From contig NC_073352.2 in NCBI RefSeq assembly GCF_027580225.2, positions 2,978,501-3,042,500 of the forward strand: a stretch of 64,000 bases of DNA. Reading direction: 5' to 3'. The stretch comes from Misgurnus anguillicaudatus (lineage: Eukaryota; Chordata; Actinopteri; Cypriniformes; Cobitidae). Position 1 is the first letter of the stretch. Every line of letters begins with the position of its first letter. Under the pieces are notes generated by a model, which was given only the letters and a program-made list of their open reading frames with translations, was not told the DNA's origin and did no database searches. This document shows positions 34,440 through 46,947 of the stretch, in pieces. The translations under genes and the position numbers were made by a program.

Positions 34440-36300
34440 ATACAATTGTACAGCCTCAAACAGAGTTAAAACATACAGAATACAAGTGGGTTTTTAAAAC
34501 ATATTTAAACAGAGAACTAGAGGGGGCGGATTTTAAGTGAAGAGGAAGACTGTTCCATAGCTTTGGAGCTGCCGCAGCAAAAGCCTGTTCACTCTTATAT
34601 TTAAAATGTGAACGAGAGACTGAGAGAAGGAATTGATTAGAAGACCGAAGAGATCTAGGGGTAGAATACAGAGTAAGGAGATTACAAATATACTGGGGAG
34701 TAAAGCTTTTAAAACAAAAGAGCAAAATCTTAAAATGAATACGAAACTTAACTGGGAGCCAGTGTGGAGAGGCAAGTACTGGTGTAATGTGCTCACGTTT
34801 TCTGGTGCCAGTCAATAATCTAGCTGCCACATTTTGTACCAGTTGTAATCGGTCAAGAGATGATTTAGGCAAACCAAGATAAAGTAAATTGCAGTAATCC
34901 ATTCTTGAAGTTATAAAAGCATGAATTACAGTTTGAGGGTCATTCATTGAAAGCATCTTTTTAATTTTAGCAATTGATGTTAATTGAAAGAAGCTGCTTT
35001 TCACAAAAGTACTAACCTGTTTATCAAAAGACAACATAGGATCAAAGACAACACCAAGGTTTCTAACACAATCACATACATTTGAAGACAGGTGGCCAAG
35101 CTGCTTTACAATGCCAGAAGACAGCTTGTTGGATGAAAAAACATTATTTTAGTTTTGTGATTGTGTAGCTGTAAACCATTCAAATCCATCCAGAACTTTA
35201 TGTACTGAAGACATGCAAACAGAGTGGACACAGAACAGTTATTGTGTTACTAGGAAAATAAAGTATTGCCAGCATATAGAGATGATATGATAAATTATGT
35301 TCTGAAAGATATAACCCAGTGGAAGCATATATAATGAGAAAAGTAGAGGACCCAGAATAGAGCCCTGAGGAACACCATAGGAAATTTGAGCCCGAGATGA
35401 AAAACAATTCTTCATTCGCAGAAAAAGATCTGTCCTTGAGGTAGGAGGCAAACCTAGATCAAGTCTTTGAAGAAGAATATGATGATCTTTTGTGTCAAAT
35501 GCTGCACTAATCAAGCATGATTCGGATACAGCAAGAACCAGAGTCAAAAGACAGTAAAAACTCATTGGTAACCTTCAACAAGGCAGACTGAAATGTGTAC
35601 AATATATTAAAAATATTTAAGTAAGAGGAGATCTGAGAATACACAACTTTTTCTAAAATCTTTGAGATGAAAAATAATTTGGATTTTAGATTGAACATAT
35701 TGATCAATCAATAGCGGCTGGACAATAGCATGTTTAAAAGAAGCTGGTACAATTCCATTGTTAAGGGGCTATTGATATTAGCAGTTAACAACTGGACTTA
35801 AGGTTGGAAAAACCTCTTTGAAAATCGGAGAAGGCAGAAAATCAGAGTGACAAGAGGAGGGCTTCATACTAACAACGATTTCATGGAGCTGTGAAGGAGA
35901 CACGAGTTGGAAAAGAGATAGGGAGCTTTGTCGAGAAGCCATTTCTAGAGGAAGAGAATTTTGAAATGGAATGTTAGACCTGATACACTCAATTTTTTGA
36001 TAAAATGTTTCAAAAACTGTTCGCACAAGTCAGCGGAAAATTTTAATGAAGCATTAGGAGCAAGATTTTAAAAAAGACATTGTATTACAAAAAGTGTCTT
36101 TGGCTTATCTGCATTTTCTCTGTGCCTCCTTAGCAGCACTATGATAATGTTTAAGACATTCTCTGAAATTGTTTTTCTTCATCTTGGATCGCTGTAGCCT
36201 TAGGGGAGCAACTGAGTCCAAGGTGGAATTGCAAGTACAAGCAAAAAGTTCAACTAATTCATCAGGATGGACACTAGAAGATAGATCATCCACAGAAGTT
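34440..36300 (-). mobile_element. L2/CR1-like LINE fragment (reverse transcriptase ORF, broken)
   Basis: On the minus strand the order is an endonuclease-RT linker (36105-36293, LDSVAPLRLQRSK), a second linker (35778-36026, MKPSSCHSDFLPSPIFKEVF), RT fingers/palm (35239-35565, AAFDTKDHHILLQRL and GVPQGSILGPLLFSLYM), and the C-terminal thumb region (34456-35037, HAFITSRMDYCNLLYLGLP, LQLVQNVAARLLT, ASPHWLPVKFRI, APKLWNSLPLHL). The YADD box is not recognisable: that region reads CWQYFIF. Stops and frame changes separate the blocks. The wording is that of L2-like elements of the CR1 group. The endonuclease half is missing, so the copy is 5'-truncated. Confidence 0.88.
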
Positions 36301-36483
36301 TACCAGTAGTAAACTATTAGTACAGTATTATACACAATTTCCTGAACACAGCGAACCTGTGCTGATATCCAGTAATTGCTCTGTTTGTCTGAATGCTTCA
36401 GACATGGCAACTTCTAAATAAAGGGAGTGTAGTGCAACTTTCATAGTAACCTGCTGTTTCAAAATGCTAAATTGCTATCTTAA

Positions 36484-36967
36484 CTCGTTCCCCGCCATTG
36501 ATGAGTTATCTTGTCAATTAAGAGAAAACATTTCCCTGCCAATGACACTTTCCTGCCAAGTTTTTTACGGTAATCTGTAATTCTGCTATTACTAGATGTC
36601 GCTCTTACCCAACTTATAAAAAACTTAAGCAAAAACTCATTTTACAACAGTTTAAACTCAGTGTATGTTTTGATAATCGTTCTGAATCAACAAAATTCTT
36701 TTACTAAAGCTTTTTGCTCAAAACGTGGTATTTTTAAAGAAAGCTACCCATATTTAAGAGGTTATGAAAAAAGAACAAATGAAGATAAGACGAAAAGTTT
36801 TTTCCCGTTTGGTTTGTTTGTTTGAAAACAGAGGGTCTGTTCTTTCATGTGATATATTTTTATGTTTATATATTTATAAAAAATATCCTGACAGGCATTT
36901 TGAGAAACTTTTGTGAAAATCACAGGGAATGCTGGCAACTTAAAAAAAAAGGCTAGCAGGAAATGAG
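36484..36967. mobile_element. TTAA-flanked DNA element, family M2
   Basis: TTAA at 36480-36483 and 36968-36971. The termini CTCGTTCCCCGCCA and the inverse CTCATTTCCTGC are related. It holds CATTGATGAGTTATCTTGTC and CTACCCATATTTAAGAGG, shared with 31450-31946 and 56347-57120. Confidence 0.78.
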
Positions 36968-36981
36968 TTAATGGAGCTCAA

Positions 36982-37281
36982 AGGGATGGTTCACCCAAAA
37001 ATTATCTCTTCATTACTCACCCTCATGTGCTTACAAACGTAGAAGGATATTTTGAGGAATGTTTGTAACCAAACCGTTCATAAGCCCCAATTACTTCCAT
37101 AGTATTTTTTTCTACTATGGAAGTGAATGGGGCTCATAATTGGTCTGGTAACAAACATTCCTCAAAATATCTTCCTTCGATCAAATCAGATCCATCAGAT
37201 CAAAGAAATGTATACAGATTTGTAACAACATGAGAGTGAGAAAATTATGTTATAGTTTTCATTTTTGGGTGAACTATCCCT
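36982..37281. mobile_element. palindromic MITE with GGGATRGTTCACCC ends
   Basis: The left end GGGATGGTTCACCCAAAAAT is inverted as ATTTTTGGGTGAACTATCCC. Inside, GAGGAATGTTTGTAACCA and CTTCCATAGTA form a nearly perfect hairpin centred near 37108. These ends are very common in cyprinid genomes. Confidence 0.88.
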
Positions 37282-37289
37282 AATAGAGC

Positions 37290-39400
37290 AAGCAGAAAAA
37301 AAATGCTTAACAGTGATTCTTGCTAAACGTGTCCCTCTCGTGTTCAACATTTGAGTCTGATTAGTTGTTTAAATCAGCTGATTCAGATGGATTACTGTAC
37401 ATTAAGCAATGCTTTGAAAGCACCAGAGTGTATTTACAGTTGGATCCACAATTTCAAAGCAGCTTCCCCAACACCCAACTAAACAAATGCATAAACATGT
37501 TATTTTAAAACCCTCCAGTCTAGAGATGGCATTTGAGGTCTTGAAAATGTCAAGCTGTAAAACTGCTTAATTTATTTCTTAACTTTAAACATCCCGTTAA
37601 CTGGATTTATAACTTGACAGCATTTGATACATGGTGAAAGTTGTCTGACAGCTTTGACCTTATCTTGATGCCATACGTACAGAACACTGAGATGTCACAT
37701 AGAAAAGTGACTATTATATAAAGATCAATACAAAAAGCAAGTGTAAATACAGATAAACAGCTAGGCAGTAAAGAAACAAAGGAAGGACGCCTGAACGCTG
37801 AGGTTTCCACAGGGAGGCTCTGAGGGGAAGCAGATGGAGCGTTTCCTCGTCCTCATAAGCAACACACGTCCACCTCATCCTTCACCCCAGAACCTACAGC
37901 GCATGACACCTCCTGCAGCGGCTGGGCCTCCTCGCCCACAACAACTACACCCTGACAGCTCCGACACCAGGCTGTTTGAATTAACTCTGGCCCAACGCAT
38001 AGCACCCCGCTCGCAGTGTGTGCACCTGTGACTGGAAAGAATTTGCTGTCTGCGTTTGGCAGTTCTGTCCCCTCGCTGGCCTGATATGAATGACACTCAT
38101 TATAGTAAGTAAGACTCTGCAGCACTGTAATGCCATGCCACAGCACAAACTGTTCACAGAGCGGGACCTCTTTCAGTCCAGCATGAACATTACAGTCTGG
38201 CCTTGCGCTCATTAATGTGGTCCTTTATAAAGGCTTTATGTTGTTTCATAAACCAAAACACATTTGACCCCATTTTGGATAAGAGAATCCATTTTTTATT
38301 AAGGTGTTACAAAAATATATTTTAATGTTTTGTTGCTTTGACTATGAATCCAGTTTCATTTATTTATTTACAATTTGTTAAAGCAAACAAATCAATAAAT
38401 AGAACATGAAACATAAAGTAGAACAAGCTTATGTCTGGGCTGTATACCCATAATCCCTGTACATATGTCCTGATAACCAATGATTTTCTTCACTACACCT
38501 TATGGAGATTTGCCTGCCTTGCCTCAGTCACCTCCAGCTGGTGAACACTGCTTGTCTGCAGGCATATTTTAAGGCACTTTTTAAATAAAGCTTAAATTAA
38601 GCCTTTAAGACGTTAGTACAACAAAATTTGCTGTGAAACTTCTTTCAAATAATCTGCATTATGAAAAGTACATTTAAAAAAAATCACCAATGGGAAATAA
38701 ATATAATACAACATTTGTGATGATGTTTGGTGTTGTGACTCTAATTAAGATTTCGTTTTGTGTGATGGTTAATATGGTTTTCATTTTGTAAAAACTCATG
38801 ATAACTTAACTTTCTATTATACTTTTATTTTATATTTTAGAAAAGTAATTTGTCAATTAATTGTTTCAAATAATCTCTTTAACCATGCTATCCAATAGTG
38901 TATGTATGTACTCACATAACTGTGATTCCTCTTAGAATTTATAGAGCAATGCAACATACAAGTATCAGCACTGCACCAATGTCCACAATGAGCCCAAACA
39001 AGAATTGTTGAGCCGGTCACAGGGGGCCACAGAAAAACACATAAATCAGTCTTGAGCGACAGCGGGTCTCAGAGAGACGCCTAACAGAACGAAAGGGTGA
39101 GAATGAAATGATATCTGAGCAACAAACAGCACTGTGGGTTTGGGAATAAGAGCGAGTCAGAGTTCAGCTCTTACCATACAGTACTGGACCTCCAGAACTG
39201 ATGTCTGTACACCATCTAAATACAGAGAGTCTCAGCGGACACCTGCTGTAAAACAAACAAGCACTTATTTAAGTGCTTCACTAACCTGCTTTAATGACAC
39301 AGGAGCTATTGTGCACGTTTCTACCTAACCACTGTACAAACACACAAAGTTCTTTGGTGGTCATATACTGTACCTTCTTACATGTATAGTAGTCTTGATA
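37290..39400. other. intronic DNA; GC-richer block at 37800-38240
   Basis: No transposon or exon is recognised. 37800-38240 has clearly higher GC than its surroundings and several overlapping frames on both strands (37834-38031, 37853-38212) without family signature. It ends with CGCTCATTAATGTGG, a homeobox-type motif. It may be a conserved non-coding element or a non-coding exon. Confidence 0.3.
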
Positions 39401-39409
39401 CTTACAGTG

Positions 39410-39925
39410 AGGTGAAAAAGTGTTCTTCCTATTTTTTTGCATGTCACACTTTAATGTTTCAGATCATGAAACAAATGTAAATGTTAATCAAGGATAACAC
39501 AAGTAAACACAATATGCAGTTTTTAAATTAAGGGAATTATGATGGGTAAACAAAATCCATACAAACATGGCCCTGTGTGAAAAAGTGCTTGCCCCCTAAA
39601 CCTAATATCTGGTTGGGCCACCCTTAGCAGCAACAACTGCAATAAAGTGTTTGTGATAACTTACAATGAGTCTGTTACTTTGACTAGGCCACTCCAAAGT
39701 CTTCATTTTGTTTTTCTTCAGCCATTCAGAGGTGGACTTGCTGGTGTGTTTTGGATCATTGTCCTGCTGCAGAATCCAAGTTCACTTTAGCTTGAGGTCA
39801 AGAATAGATGACCGAACATTCTCCTTCAGGAGTTTTTGGTAGACAGCACAATTCATGTTTACATTTATCACAGCAAATCTTTTAGGTCCTAAAGCATCAA
39901 ACAGCCCCAGAACATCACACTTCCA
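39410..39925 (-). pseudogene. Tc1/mariner transposase relic
   Basis: Read on the minus strand, the segment gives GGGSVMFWGC, then [30 protein letters not shown] and LEWPSQS, the centre and second catalytic Asp region of a Tc1-like transposase, with stop codons and missing ends. The plus-strand left edge CAGTGAGGTGAAAAAGTG is a typical terminus of this family. Its other side is fused directly to the LTR-element fragment at 39925. Confidence 0.78.
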
Positions 39926-40585
39926 CCACCCATGCCTCAGCCTCAGTCGCCAGACCCGTCAACTCCACCCTGGCCCTACGGAACCTCAGCTTCCCCCGGG
40001 ATCTCTGTCTGCTTGGCTCCGCCCTGGTCACCTTCTTCACGGCTGTCATCACGTCAATCTTCTCCAGGGTGTTGAGTCCCATTTCTCCACCATGGCTCCT
40101 CTCTCCGGCGACTCCACCCTGGGGCGGAAGCCAATCTGAGTGATCTCTGGCATTCCATCAGGCATCTCCTTCTCCTGGCTCCTCCCACCATCATCACCAC
40201 CCCTATTCTGTTGACTTTTTTATTGTTGTTGCCCCCCCTTTACTTTGGTGTTGTTTATGCTATGGCGCGGGATGTGTCTATGGAGAGGGGGGAGTACTGC
40301 AACGGTTCTCCCTTAGTTGTATTCGTTTGCCCTCATGTTTCATTGTTTGCACCTGTTAATTGTTTCATCTTCATCATTAGTGTCTTCACCTGTGTTCATT
40401 CTTTGCATATATACCTCTGCTTTAGTTCAGTCCTTGTCAGTTCTCATCAATGTTACCTGTTTACCACTGTCTATGTATCCTGTGCATCATGTGTTTCACC
40501 TACATCAGCTACCTGTATTATTAAAGTTTCCAGTGTTTTGTATCCCCGTCTTCATCGTCATCTTTACGAGGCGGCAGTGGTTCCC
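39925..40585 (+). mobile_element. 3' end of a pol-less LTR retroelement
   Basis: A Pro-rich region (39925-40260), similar in DNA to 8550-8650 (CCTCAGYYTCAG, CCTCAGCTTCCCC), is followed by the polypurine tract GGAGAGGGGGGAG at 40282-40294. The LTR-like sequence starts TGCAACGGTTCTCCC at 40298. The LTR contains AACCACTG-poor, CT-rich U3 and ATTAAAG before its end. The right boundary (about 40566-40585) is obscured by a SINE-like piece. Confidence 0.55.
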
Positions 40586-40645
40586 TGGTTCATGTAGGTT
40601 GTCTACAAATCAGAAGGTTGGTGATTCAATCCCAAAGAGAAAACA
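40586..40645 (+). repeat. tRNA-derived SINE fragment
   Basis: TTCCCTGGTTCATGTAGGTT and B-box-like GGTTGGTGATTCAATCCC are present at tRNA-like spacing. Only about 60 bp remains. Confidence 0.45.
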
Positions 40646-41346
40646 ACAAAAAAGTGAAACTCTAGAACATTAGGTTGCTGGTAATGTCATTTACATTTAA
40701 TTGTTTCATAAAATTAATATCTGCATACTATTACTGTAGAGCTCACCCTACTCTCAAGATATTGTTGTCAGCTATTAAAAACTCATTACCTTGTAAAACA
40801 CCTTTTGTGCCTGGCTGTTCTTTTAAAGAGTATGCAATAGAAGCCCAAATAGATTTTCATAGAGTAACAAGCGTGAGAAAGAGACAGTCATTCTATTCGT
40901 CTATGGCTATACGCGGTGGGATACAGGGCATCACACAGCTTGGACACTCTTGAGTCCACACATGGATTAAACACAGACCTCACGCTGGCCGTTCAACACA
41001 GATATGCCCGGGAACATTAGTTCAAAGGCAGGTAAGTGCCCTTGTCTTGCCTAACAGGAAATAGACAAATCTGTGTAAAGACCCTCAGTCAATATCCCAG
41101 CAGGCTCTGAGCGTGAGCGGTTTTATTCACCACACTCTTTGGTTTGGTTGGAGACAAACAATCTCATGCTGGGAGATTTAAGTGTGTTGTTAGTCTTGTG
41201 CCTGTTAGGCCAACAATCCCATTCAGAGAGATTTATAACAATATATAGTGGTCATGGTCAACTAGAGGCATGCTTTGAATTTTAACAATGTAAAAGCATG
41301 AATTCGGTGTTTGTTAATAGTGATACATTAAAAGCTGTGGATGTTC

Positions 41347-41361
41347 AGAGAGAGAGAGAGC

Positions 41362-41387
<26 letters not shown>
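41347..41387. repeat. (GA)n microsatellite
   Basis: About 20 GA units with one CG interruption. Confidence 0.95.
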
Positions 41388-41394
<7 letters not shown>

Positions 41395-41589
41395 TGAATC
41401 ATTGTAAATAATGAAATGAAAAGTTAAACCGGTAACACTTTACAATAAGGTAGCATTAATAAACATTAGTAAATGCATTAACAAACATGACCAAACAATG
41501 AACAATATAGTTTTTCAGCATGCACTAATTCTTGTTAAGATTAATAAATTAAGATAAGTAAATGCTGTAGAAGTATTATTTTTTTTGTT

Positions 41590-43515
41590 AGTTCCCTTTC
41601 AATGCTGCATCACGAAATGGCATTTTGGGGAAGAACGCCACAGCATTCGTGCATCTAAATAATTAGAAAAAATAGCCTGTCTTATAGGCGGCGAGTAATT
41701 ACGTAACAAGTACGACAAAACCGGAAGGTATAAAACGGAGGCGCCAACAGCGCATTACAGCTTTCAGTCATTTGGCAAGTGTTCTAGTTTAAATGGCTAA
41801 TGATCAGTTCAGGAAGTGTGTGTTCCTCTGTCCTCGTTTCATAGCAGGCGGGGACACTCACGAGTTATGTGTGCAGTGTTTGGGGGTGGAGCACACTCAG
41901 GCAGCTCTTACAGAAGAGGCCCGTAGCCATTGTGAGAGCCTCTCGCTAAACTTGCTCCATTCCAGAACAGCCCTGTTTTATCAGGAAGGCAATAGTAACG
42001 TTCTTCGCGGCTCAGTGCCAGGGTTTGCTGAGGCAGCGCGACTGCTTGCATCTTAGGGATCACAAATGGAGCTAGCTGAGGTGTCTGAGACAGCTTCGTG
42101 TCTTTCTCAGCAATCATTGTCTAGTTCGTATGTGCCCAGAAGAGGTCAGGAAGCCTGCACAGTGGTCTCTTCCACCTTGCCCGGGAGTGCAATGCAGTGT
42201 TCTAGCTCAGATAAGTCAGACATTATTAGTTTGAACAAAGACACAAAGATTACACATGGATATAAGAAATTAATGGAGGTTGTCACCCGGGCTGTTGATA
42301 AATTAAATAATGAATGGCCAACAGAGAAAACTGAAACCATATCTTTGCGTAAACTAGATGAGAGGTTTTTAAAGAGTGCCTCAGTGCCGAGGGCTTCCCT
42401 TTTTTCCAAATCTTTACCATGAAGTGTCCATGAATCATGGAAAAGACCATTCTCTGCACGTATTTGCACAAGCACAACATATAGCTTCTCAAATGTTCAG
42501 GGATTTAAGGAAAATAGTTACAATGTGCCACGTATCGAGCACAAGCTTGCTAACTATTTAGCCCCAAAAATGGCGTCTTCCCTAAAAAACCCAACACTAT
42601 CCTCTAAACCATGTTGAGTTACATCAAGTTTAGTAGGCAAGGGATATATGGAGGCAGGTCAAGCTGGTGCGTGGCTGCACACTATGAGTATCCTTCAGTC
42701 ATAGCAGGCTGAATTGCTGGGGGAAATAAAAGAGGAAGAGCCGGTGGATGTGGATTTATTAAACGAGATTAGACGCCCAAAAAATGGTCTAATGGACATA
42801 TCTGTGTCTAAGGAGATGACCCACTTACCCTTATGGTTCCCCCTAATCGGGCTGGATGCTATGGTATAGACGTGGCCAAGGCGATGCCTATACACCTTCT
42901 TCCCCGATCGTTCTGTTTGGGGGTTCTAGAGAACTAATCAGTGTCTCTCTCTATACTGAGGTTGTTGAGACCATACTTAACTCTAGAGCTCCCTCCACCA
43001 GGAAACTGTAGCCCTATACATAAAAGTGGCGAGTTTTCACTGGCCAGTGGCCTCAGTTCTGGAATTTCTACAAGATCGGTTTTCCTCAGGTTTTGCGCCC
43101 TCTACTTGAAGAGTATATAGTGCAGCCTTAACTGCTTTTCACCTGCTAATCAGGTTCTTATATCCTGATCTGTGCATGACACAGGACACAGGACAGACAC
43201 TAAACCTTATGGCATAATGGGCATTTGTTTCCCAAAGTGTCATTTCATGACACAACATCAAGTTACATCAAAAGTAACCTCGTTTTCCTGAGATAGGGAA
43301 CAAGATGCTGCCATAATTCCTTGTGCCTGTAGTGCTCGCTTCATTTTCCAGAAGCTGTAATGCGCTTTTGAAACCTCCGTTTTATACCTTCTGGTTATGT
43401 GGCACTCATGACGTCATCACTCTGTGCCTATGAGACAGACTAGGTTTACAAATTATTCAGGCGTTTTCCCCAAAGTGATATTTCATGATGCAGTGTCTCG
43501 TTCCCTATATCAGGT
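41590..43515 (+). mobile_element. deleted DIRS-type retrotransposon with inverted terminal repeats
   Basis: The left terminus 41590-41780 and right terminus 43336-43513 are inverted copies. They share GGTATAAAACGGAGG, AGCGCATTACAGCTT and TTTTGGGGAA, so a TATA box points inward at each end. A gag-like ORF follows the left terminus. Near 43215-43260 a third copy of terminal sequence (TTTCCCAAAGTGTCATTTCA) is present, as expected for the internal complementary region of DIRS elements. No reverse transcriptase, RNase H or tyrosine recombinase is present, so the element is an internally deleted derivative. Confidence 0.78.
41793..42990 (+). pseudogene. DIRS gag-like ORF, broken
   Basis: The frame starts MANDQFRKCVFLCPRFI at 41793, with the Cys/His pattern GDTHELCVQCLG and LHSRTALFYQEG typical of DIRS gag. 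It stops at 42054 and continues at 42066 (MELAEVSETASCL, MEVVTRAVDKLNNEWP, LDERFLKS), then shifts frame near 42395 (RGLPFFPNLYHEVS) and decays towards 42990 (GIYGGRSSW...). At least two stops and one frameshift are present. In full DIRS elements this product packages the RNA. Confidence 0.72.
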
Positions 43516-43756
43516 AACTGAGGTCACAGTCATAACTGAGATATCCATGTTAGTTAATGCATTAACTAATGTTTAACAAATACAACCTGACTGTAAAGTG
43601 TTACCATTTAAACCAAATGTGATGTTATTGAAGCACAATATAAAATACAGTAATATGCCTTGTTCTCTTCACTAACTACTCTCACCTCAATTGCAAAGTC
43701 CTTGTGTGATGTTAAAAAGAGCACAGCTAAAACAAGGGAAAGATTATCTTAATAGG

Positions 43757-44700
43757 GGAGAGCAGGGCACAAAGTAACAAGGGTTAATTGTAACATGGCT
43801 ACTTTACATAATTACACAGGGACGAGCAATCTGTGCTTTTGGTCTTTTCTGTCAGAAGATGATCTCCTGTGAATTTGTGAAAAGTTTTGATGTGTTTTGT
43901 TAAGATATTGAACAAAGAGTGTTTTGGAGACATAACACAAATACATTTCTTCATCATATGTTTTTTTTTTTTTTTTTGAGTGTGGTCTATAAGTCACCAA
44001 ATCCAACCTTATATTATTTTATTCACTGTCTTGTTACCTAAAACATAACACCATTTTGAAACATGTCAGCAACATGACACCAAACATGTTAGTATCTGAG
44101 CTGAGATTGAAAACATTTTTACACAGCGGGGTTAGTTGTAACACAGTGTTACAATTAAGCCTCAGGTATACAATGATAATTAAATGAAACTATGTAAATA
44201 CTATCCATCAAAATGATAACTGTTAATATAACATCTGGGAAATAACTTACAATTATGATTTTGTCTTATTTTCTGCAGCCCTATCAAATAAATATATGTA
44301 TATGCATCAATATAATACAAGGATGGTTAGATGAAGGATCATGCACTGATGTGGATATCTATCTATCTATTATAGGCAGATATATAAACAATATCCACCT
44401 TTAGTATATAGACAGAATTGTATAAAATTATTTGTGCTAAAATAAAAGTATCTAGCAAGTGTTACTACAAACTTTCTGTTTGTTACGATTAACGCCATCT
44501 ATGGGGTAAGTTCTAACATTTGCACTCCTGTCACTTTCAGTGTAATTGTAAATAAACAGTAGGTCCCACAAACAAACTTTAAATGTTTATTTCTAGCAGA
44601 TATGTATGTAATGTTTGTTTGATAAAAATAATACATCTAACTTAAATATTTTTTAATGATAGAGCCAAAGCTAAATAGCGTTACTTTGCCCCTTGTTTCC
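43757..44700. mobile_element. DNA element with GGGGCAAAGTAAC-type ends
   Basis: The left end GGGCACAAAGTAACAAGG is matched inverted by GCGTTACTTTGCCCC at the right. The interior repeats GTTGTAACACAGTGTTACAA. It is AT-rich and has no transposase. Related words occur inside 45142-46828. Confidence 0.55.
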
Positions 44701-45141
44701 TTCCTATCTAGTTTATCTTTAATACACTCAGAACAATGCAAAAATGCATAAAAAAATATAATTGGCAACAACACTATAAACATATTACAGTGTTTCTGTA
44801 AGCAGTCTTGCATTCCATCTGTTTATGGCTATTGACAGTGGCCTTTGAATCTCAGTGGCTCCTTGTAAACAGCAGTTGGGCGATAGAGTCACTCGGCTGG
44901 GTAACCCGTGTGACTCATGGTCCATAGGGAGAACAGAGGATTAAATCATTCTGTTTCACCCACACAACAGCGTGATGGAAAAATATCAGCCCAGGTCTCA
45001 GCAGCATTTATTTGGCTGTTTAAATTTCCTTTAACACCTGTCCATTGTCCATTGTGAATGCAGGGATCGGTTTCTTTACCAAAAGCTTCCTAAAGGGCTA
45101 TTTTCAACATACAGAAACAGGAGTGAGCACTTGCTTACCAT

Positions 45142-46828
45142 CAGTGATGCCGGTAACGCGTTACTTAGTAACGCGTTACTCTAATTTTACCACTTTTTTT
45201 AGTAACGAGTAATCTAACGCGTTAATATTTCCAAACCAGTAATCAGATTAAAGTTACTTATCCAAGTCACTGTGCGTTACTATTTTTGAAATTTTCCTTA
45301 GTAAAATATATATTTTCTAGTATATTTCTTCTTGCGTCTCGGGAAGTGAAGTCAGGTGTGCGACAAGACACAAACGTAAACAACGTACAATAGAGAGAGA
45401 AGAGAGTTGCAGCTACAAAAACACTATGTCAAATTAAAAAAAAAACCTTTGGAGTCGCAGCACGGCGCAGACAGTCAAACTAAGAGCAAGTCCCACGTAG
45501 TCCCACCCGGTGATGCGAAGCAGTGAGCAGGAGTTCATCCACTACCCAAACAACAAAAGCTGGACTTCAGTGCAAAACCAGTAAGTGTGGGAGAGTTGAA
45601 GAACGAAAGTAACAAAGCGATTTTCTCCGAGCCCTGATAACATCTAAATCTCACTATGACCGCATATTAGCACATAACCTCTGAAAGAGTTGACAAATAT
45701 GGCGTTATTTACTCACCGATTTCCACGTGTAGATCCAGAACTGTGTTTTCAACCATGATAAGTACATTCCAAAAGCGGTCTTTTTTTTCTTACAACGCGT
45801 TGTGTTTCTCGTTTCATGTGTTACAATACTGATAAATCTACAAGGTATTTAGTATATAACATCCTGAAGACTTCTCCGTTTTTCAAAATAAAAGTAAGTC
45901 GAGTTTATAGAGTAAGTAGATCCTGTCGGGTCAAAAGTAACACTTGTTAGTTTTGTCCAGCTGCTAATACTGTGTATAATATGGTAAAAATTGATATTAT
46001 TCTAATTTGATTTAATTTTATTTTCATAGTGTTTAAACTATTGCATTTTTTTTAGTCTCAGCAATTTAAGTTTGTACTGTTGGTTGCTTTTGAAACATTT
46101 GATAAAACTGAAATTTAAAATAAAAATGTAATTTAATTATTTTTTAAAAAGATAAATGACAAAATAAGTTTGAAGTTACATATTAAAGAGGTCATAGTAA
46201 TATATATTTAATAAAAACAAGTGTAACACAAAAATCTATCATGTTTTGTTGTGTTACTTTTGACCCACCTGTGTGTTACTTTCGTCCCTGCTGTCAAGGT
46301 CAAAAGTAACAATTCAGTACTCTTGTTTAAAGTGAAATTATACAGAAGTCGTTTTACATTTGTTCAAAATTCCAGCTGGTTTTGATAGACCACACTTGTG
46401 AGTTATTGACCACAACAAAAATATATCTCTGTCTAAAACATTAACTTTTAAAATTAAGTTTTTCTGAAAATAGCCCCTGCTCACCCCTATTTATGTTAAG
46501 TGAAGTCAAGAAAGACTCATATATATATATATATTTTAGTTTTTTAAAACACAACAGTTCAACTTAAAATGTCAGGAGATACATTGTTGACGTTAGTGTT
46601 AAAAATGCACTTCCAATAAAGTGAGTGTTGGCAAAACCGGTTGTCATTTTTAATGTTGAGGCAGTGGGGGTGTTGGCAGCTACTGGAATGTAACTAACAA
46701 AGTAACTTGTAATCTAACTTAGTTACTTTTAAAATCAAGTAATCTGTAAAGTAACTTAGTTCATTTTTAAAGGAGTAATCAGTAATCAGTAATCAGATTA
46801 CTTTTTCAAAGTAACTGTGGCATCACTG
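45142..46828. mobile_element. hAT-type element, 1.7 kb, with 8-bp target duplication
   Basis: The flanks carry CTTACCAT at 45134-45141 and 46829-46836. The termini CAGTGATGCC and GGCATCACTG are exact inverses. Subterminal AGTAACGCGTTAC and AGTAATCAGATTACT repeats stand on both sides. No transposase ORF is present. The middle (about 45890-46490) contains GGGTCAAAAGTAACAC and its inverse, suggesting a further nested element. Confidence 0.88.
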
Positions 46829-46947
46829 CTTACCATTAGCATTAGTATTTCACTTTCTAATCCTTCAACTTTTTGCACTAAAAAGAGTTCTAGCACTATT
46901 TACAGTAACCCCTTTGTATGTACACATATGACAGCACTATTTTTAAT

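Noticed and set aside
37834..38212. Protein-coding exon in the GC-richer block
   Set aside because: Overlapping frames on both strands, no recognisable family and no clear splice sites.
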